Part shown: in pieces, positions 8,172-11,761 of the stretch
Layout of the letters: each line of letters opens with the position of its first letter
Position numbering within the stretch: the stretch's first letter is position 1
DNA from: an uncultured Clostridium sp.
GTDB taxonomy: Bacteria > Bacillota > Clostridia > TANB77 > CAG-508
Direction: 5' to 3'
Assembly: GCA_950059165.1 (NCBI GenBank)
Contig: CATLUC010000042.1
Coordinates: forward strand, 1 to 11,761
DNA: 11,761 nucleotides
Position numbers and translations under genes: made by a program
The notes under the pieces: generated by a model
Seen by the model: only the letters and a program-made list of their open reading frames with translations
Told to the model about the DNA's origin: nothing
Database searches by the model: none

Positions 8172-8268
8172 TTTTACGAAAGTGCAAAAATCTTATACGA
8201 AAAAATGCCAAAAGATATAAAAAAGTTGAAAAATGTGGATTTTGTAAAAAAACTAAAATTTTCGTAAA
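8172..8268 (+). promoter_or_regulatory. Candidate AgrA (LytTR) sites upstream of agrB
   Basis: The 9-mers TTTTACGAA (8172-8180) and TTATACGAA (8193-8201) are direct repeats with a 21-bp period, the spacing typical of paired LytTR-domain sites. A matching arm in inverted orientation, TTTCGTAAA (8260-8268), and a weaker TTTGTAAAA (8241-8249) lie closer to the gene. A GATAAT (8317-8322) resembling a -10 lies 30 nt before agrB without a good -35, as expected for an activator-dependent promoter. This 8116-8352 stretch holds no supported gene. Confidence 0.4.
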
Positions 8269-8352
8269 TGAAAAACGGTGTTTCATAAATAAAATAAACC
8301 AAAAATAAATAAAGATGATAATATCTAAATTGATGTAAAAAGAGGTGAGGAA

Positions 8353-8979
8353 ATGATAGATAAAATCTGTATGTTTCTGACCAATAGAATTAGAAAAGAA
8401 ATGCCAAATATTGATGATGAAAGGGCAGAAGTAATTAATTATGGATTACAAAATATTATAGGAGAAATTCCAAAAACATTTTTAGTATTAATACTTGCTT
8501 ATTTTTTAGGTGTTTGGAAAGAAACTTTACTAACATTTCTTTTATTAATTCCTTATAAAAGTGCTTCTGGAGGATTTCACTTAAAAACGCATCTAGGTTG
8601 CATAATAGGAACTACAATATTTTATTGTGGAATACCTATTTTATCTAAATTAATTATAATAAACACAATGCTTAAAATCATGGTAATAGTAGCTTTATGG
8701 ATTTTTGGAATGTTTATGATTAAATTATATGCACCAGCAGATACAGAAAATGTACCAATTCTAACTAAAAAAGATAGAAATAGACAAAAGATAATTTCTT
8801 ATATTACTTTTACAATTGGATTATTAGTGGCTGGAATTATTAATTATAATACAGTTTCAAATATTATAATATTTGGATATTTATTACAAACCTTGATGAT
8901 AACTAAAATAGCATATAGATTAACAAATAATAAATATGGATATGAAGTATATGGAGATGCTTCAGTACAAAAGATATAA
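8353..8979 (+). CDS. agrB: AgrB peptide-processing membrane protease
   Basis: A 208-aa member of the AgrB family. AgrB is an integral-membrane cysteine protease that cuts the C-terminal tail from AgrD and helps form the cyclic thiolactone signal peptide. The catalytic pair is visible as SGGFHLKTHLGC: His76 and Cys83, nearly the same positions as His77 and Cys84 of Staphylococcus aureus AgrB. About five hydrophobic segments follow the amphipathic N-terminus (about 40-53, 58-68, 83-100, 104-125, 146-164, 168-186). The ribosome site AGAGGTGAGG lies 2 nt before the ATG. agrD follows 55 nt downstream, so the two form an operon. No CGG codon occurs. Confidence 0.93.
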   Translation: MIDKICMFLTNRIRKEMPNIDDERAEVINYGLQNIIGEIPKTFLVLILAYFLGVWKETLLTFLLLIPYKSASGGFHLKTHLGCIIGTTIFYCGIPILSKLIIINTMLKIMVIVALWIFGMFMIKLYAPADTENVPILTKKDRNRQKIISYITFTIGLLVAGIINYNTVSNIIIFGYLLQTLMITKIAYRLTNNKYGYEVYGDASVQKI

Positions 8980-9034
8980 TACAAAACTATAAAAATTTTG
9001 TATTATAAAATTACATAAGAAAGGGGATTTTAGT

Positions 9035-9154
9035 ATGTTAAAATTATTAGCAAAAACAGCAGAAAAATATGCTAAAGCAACAAATACAGCTTGTTTGGCT
9101 TGGTGGGTATTTCATCAACCAAAAATGCCAGCAAGTTTAATAAAAAAAGATTAA
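9035..9154 (+). CDS. agrD: AgrD cyclic autoinducer peptide precursor
   Basis: A 39-codon gene with a good ribosome site (AAGGGG, 8 nt before the ATG). The peptide has an amphipathic Lys-rich leader (residues 1-16), the core TNTACLAWWVF with the single Cys20 for thiolactone formation, and the tail HQPKMPASLIKKD, which matches the HQPxxP-x-S-L tail of clostridial AgrD peptides recognised by AgrB. In Clostridium perfringens the ring is Cys plus four residues directly before HQP; here six residues (LAWWVF) separate Cys20 from HQP, so either the ring is larger or the cleavage site lies earlier. The leader is short. The gene directly follows agrB. Confidence 0.92.
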   Translation: MLKLLAKTAEKYAKATNTACLAWWVFHQPKMPASLIKKD

Positions 9155-9165
9155 TTTATCAATAC

Positions 9166-9200
9166 TTGGCAAAAATAGGACGGAAGTTTATTTTTGCCAA
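9166..9200 (+). repeat. Perfect 12-bp hairpin downstream of agrD
   Basis: TTGGCAAAAATA pairs exactly with TATTTTTGCCAA around the 11-nt loop GGACGGAAGTT. It begins 11 nt after the agrD stop. It lacks a following T-run, so it may stabilise the 3' end of the agrBD mRNA rather than terminate it. A second small inverted repeat, GTAACT-N4-AGTTAC, follows at 9206-9221. Confidence 0.6.
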
Positions 9201-9233
9201 ACCGTGTAACTTAAAAGTTACTTAAACAATCCA

Positions 9234-9270
9234 ACTAAAAAACAGCTTTTTCTTAAAGCTGTTTTTTAGT
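9234..9270. terminator. Bidirectional terminator between agrBD and agrAC
   Basis: A 16-bp perfect stem (9234-9249 with 9255-9270, 5-nt loop) centred on ACAGCTTT/AAAGCTGT, with six A on one side and six T on the other, so a T-run follows the stem core in both directions. It serves both convergent operons. Confidence 0.92.
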
Positions 9271-9289
9271 ATACATGGTTGTTCTAAAA

Positions 9290-10634
9290 TTAATAAAGTT
9301 CTAATTGTTGTGTAAAAAACTTATCTGTTTTTGAAGTATATAAATTGCTATTTTTATTTTTCTTAATAATTTTTCTAATTTCAAACAATCCTAATCCTGT
9401 ATGTCCATTTTTTCCAGTAACACCTTTTGTAAATATTTCTTCTATATTAACATCTTTGTTAGAATAAGTATTTTCTATAATAATTAATTGTCTATTATTT
9501 CTTGTATCATTTCTAAAAGTTATATTAATTATTTTTTTTTTTCTTTCTTTACCAGCTTCTATAGCATTATCTAAAAGAATACCTAAAATTCTAGCAAATT
9601 CATAAGTTTTCATTTTTAATTCATTTAAATCTAATAAAAAAGTCATATTTATTTTTATATCTTCATCTTCTGCTTCATGGTATTTACTAGCAAGCAAATT
9701 GTATATACCGTGGATTATTAATAATTTCTGGATTTAATAAATACAAATTATTTACTCTTTGACAATCATCTTCTAGTTGAACATAATAGTTTTCTAACCC
9801 TTTTATATCATTTGTTCTTATATATCCACCAATTGTTGTAACAATATTATCAAAATCATGTTTAAAACCTCTAACATTATCATGTAAAATACATAAACTT
9901 TTATTATATTCTTCAGCACTTTCTAACTTTTGTGTTGTTAAATTTAGTTTTATAGATCTAGTCAAGCTATAAATACTAACAGAAAAATATGCTAATAATG
10001 AAATAAAGCTTAAAAAAGTGACAATTATAGGCAAGTTATCTACATAGTAGAAAGTAATAAAACCTTGTATTATTAATGTGATAATACCAAAAATAAAATT
10101 TGTAAGGATAATATTTCTATTTTTTTTATCAATATCTTCTAAAATATCAATTTTAATATTTTTGATTTTTAGAATTAAAATTAATATGTAACTAATTGAA
10201 TACATAAATAATAAATGCCCAATACTGTAAATTGGAATAGAAGAAAGTTGTTCAGCATTAATTTTAAAAATTGTAAGATAAGGATTTAATATTAATGTTG
10301 AAATTACTCCAAATATTGAAACAGAAGATACTAGACATATTAATGCTTTAAAAGGTGTAACTTTAAATATTAAAATAATTAATATAAAATAAAGTAAATA
10401 ATTAATAAATGCATTAAATGGAATAGGTATAAAAAAGCTAGTAATAATTGTGACAAAAGAAGCAATAATCAAATAATAAGTTTTGCTTTTTTTAGTAGAA
10501 GAAATATTTAGTAAAGTTAGAAATAAAGTCATACCAATATAAATTTCTATAAATGTTATAGGAGAAACAAGAATGTTTCTATAAAATTCATTAGGTGTAT
10601 TTAAAATTGTCCAAATATTATTTAAAATTTCCAT
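9290..10634 (-). CDS. agrC: AgrC histidine kinase, split by one +1 frameshift
   Basis: The first frame carries about six or seven membrane segments (residues 25-225), the linker and the dimerisation/phosphoacceptor helix with FKHDFDN (His259), then breaks at Pro308 where the frame reads CCA CGG TAT and stops after 315 aa. Skipping the C (plus-strand G9710) gives P-GIYNLLASKYHEAEDEDI and continues through the ATPase domain: DNAIEA (N box) and GHTGLGLFEIRKI (G box). The recoded protein is 447 aa, normal for AgrC. Without the shift it would sense but lack the kinase catalytic domain. The start is ATG 10634, with GGAGG at 10647-10651; it overlaps the end of agrA by 17 nt. An ATG-like start farther upstream would lie inside agrA and has no ribosome site. 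AgrC should bind the peptide made by AgrBD and pass phosphate to AgrA. Confidence 0.85.
9707..9713 (-). other. Putative +1 frameshift site C (CCA-CGG-T)
   Basis: Minus-strand frame CCA CGG TAT ATA soon reaches TAG. Omitting the C at 9710 gives CCA GGT ATA TAC, restoring the NPGIYNLLASKY sequence of AgrC. The codon at the break is CGG and the +1 codon is GGT, as at sites A and B. Confidence 0.6.
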
Positions 10635-11331
10635 AATTTTTAAAAACCTCCATAAAATCTTTTTTATAACTTGGTCCAATAGAGCAAGTATTTCCATCTG
10701 AAAAAGTAATAGTACCAGAAACAGGTTCAACATATTTTATCTGATTTACATTAGCAATATATGATTTATGACATCTTACATAACTTGATGGTAACTTTTC
10801 CTGAAATTTATTAAAAGAGCTATAAGTATCATAATCACGAGTAGATGTATGAAAAACTAATTTCATACCATCTCTTTTTATATATTGAATTTCAGCTTCA
10901 TCAACCATTGTGTTTTTAGTATCAATTTTAAGATATGTTTTAGTTAATTCATTAGCATCCTCAAAAAGTCTAGCTATAGTATCTTCTAATCTGTCATAAA
11001 CAATAGGTTTAGGAAGGTAATCAAAAGTTTTATATTTATAAGCAACCATTGCATATTCTAAATGACCAGTAGTGAAAATAATATACGGATTTTTCTTTCT
11101 TTTTCTGATTTCTTCAGCTAGTTCAAGACCACTTCTATTAGACTTTAGATTAATGTCTAACATTAAAACATCTGCCATGTTGTTATCAATATAATTTAAA
11201 ATATCATCTGCATTGTCAGACTTAAAAACAACAGAAGCATCATAGTTATTCTTTGAAAATATTGCCTCTAACATTTTTTCTAATCGTTCTAATAAGTTAA
11301 TATTATCATCACAAATTACAAAGTTCAACAT
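10618..11331 (-). CDS. agrA: AgrA-type response regulator (REC plus LytTR)
   Basis: A 237-aa regulator. The receiver domain has Asp8/Asp9, phosphoacceptor Asp59 in LMLDINL, Thr87/Thr88 in IIFTTGH and Lys108 in LPKP. The LytTR DNA-binding domain follows (about 130-235), with VRCHKSYIANVNQIKYV and a C-terminal GPSYKKDF. The start is ATG 11331, with AAGGAG nearby upstream; an in-frame ATG at 11421 would add 30 residues but lies at the predicted transcription start and has no ribosome site. agrA comes first in the operon and overlaps agrC by 17 nt, unlike the Staphylococcus agrBDCA order. It probably activates agrBD through the 21-bp-period repeats upstream of agrB. Confidence 0.92.
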   Translation of the reverse strand: MLNFVICDDNINLLERLEKMLEAIFSKNNYDASVVFKSDNADDILNYIDNNMADVLMLDINLKSNRSGLELAEEIRKRKKNPYIIFTTGHLEYAMVAYKYKTFDYLPKPIVYDRLEDTIARLFEDANELTKTYLKIDTKNTMVDEAEIQYIKRDGMKLVFHTSTRDYDTYSSFNKFQEKLPSSYVRCHKSYIANVNQIKYVEPVSGTITFSDGNTCSIGPSYKKDFMEVFKNYGNFK

Positions 11332-11427
11332 AAAAAATCTCCTTAAATTTTTATAATAGCATAAAAAATATGGAAATAAGATTTGACAAAATTCATCAAA
11401 ATTCCTTAATTTTCCAAACATAATAAC

Positions 11428-11456
11428 AATATAATCTAAAAAACTGAACTTGTCAA
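11428..11456 (-). promoter_or_regulatory. Sigma-A promoter of agrAC
   Basis: On the minus strand TTGACA (11451-11456), a 17-nt spacer and TATATT (11428-11433). Transcription would start near 11420 and leave a leader of about 90 nt. The strength suggests constitutive expression of the sensor pair. Confidence 0.85.
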
Positions 11457-11761
11457 TAGTAATTTACAAAATTATCCAATACAGTAAAACAATTCGTATC
11501 ACCAGAGTTTAAAAGTAAAACTAAAAGTGTAACAAATGCAAAAATTTTACTACTACATAAAACTTATAAATATTTGTCTAATAAAAATTTATCTTTATGT
11601 TTAATAAAATAATTTTAAAAAAAAAGTATAATTTAGCACATGATATTTGTGTGTTTTTCTAAAATCTTATTTATCTTAAAAAAATGTTGAGTAATAGAAT
11701 TGCAAGTTATTACCTAACAATTTTTATATTCTGTTAAAAAAAAAAAAAAAAGTTGAGTATT
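11457..11761. other. AT-rich intergenic region without a gene
   Basis: I see no coding region or RNA gene here. It contains a 12-bp imperfect tandem repeat built on TAAAAGT (11510-11533), an A16 tract (11736-11751) and the 8-mer GTTGAGTA twice (11686-11693 and 11752-11759), each after an A-run. TTCGTATCA (11493-11501) resembles the repeats upstream of agrB but has no partner at 21 bp. Confidence 0.4.

Overview
The window looks like chromosome from a very AT-rich, spore-forming member of the Clostridia, probably an uncultured gut lineage. The evidence is a SipL-type SPOCS/LysM spore-coat morphogenesis gene followed by yunB, strong AAGGAGG-type ribosome sites, perfect sigma-A promoters, and an AgrBD system whose peptide has the clostridial HQPKMP tail.

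Layout. 1-1800: a gene of foreign-looking codon use (Cys-rich N-terminus plus several hydrophobic segments), preceded by a 14-codon leader ORF that overlaps it by ATGA and followed by a strong terminator. 1862-4178 (+): a sporulation pair, sipL-like and yunB; yunB needs two +1 shifts to be read through. 4223-6930 (-): a type II restriction-modification operon, a C5-cytosine methyltransferase with a large helical insertion overlapping an HNH nuclease by 1 nt. 6977-7155 (-): elongator tRNA-Met with consensus promoter and terminator. 7248-7631 (-): a disordered, charged 127-aa protein. 7808-7996 (-): a 62-aa orphan whose ribosome site lies in a hairpin loop. 8353-9154 (+): agrB and a 39-codon agrD that I found by reading the sequence. 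9290-11331 (-): agrA then agrC, converging on agrBD across a perfect bidirectional terminator; agrC needs one +1 shift.

How they work together. AgrB should process AgrD into a cyclic thiolactone peptide, AgrC should sense it, and AgrA (REC plus LytTR) should act on promoters such as the one upstream of agrB, where 9-bp repeats spaced 21 bp apart are visible. The restriction-modification pair lies between the sporulation genes and the tRNA and is probably an acquired insertion.

Most notable observation. The three breaks in the two conserved genes (yunB twice, agrC once) are the same event: one C directly before a GGN glycine codon, so that the zero-frame codon is CGG each time. Skipping that C restores the family sequence with no other damage. 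CGG is otherwise absent from the roughly 2,700 codons of the AT-rich genes here, although CGT, CGC and CGA occur. This fits +1 recoding at a poorly decoded or unassigned CGG codon better than random decay, although assembly error has to be excluded. The two genes with foreign-looking codon use each contain one in-frame CGG, and a +1 shift there would reach a stop two codons later.
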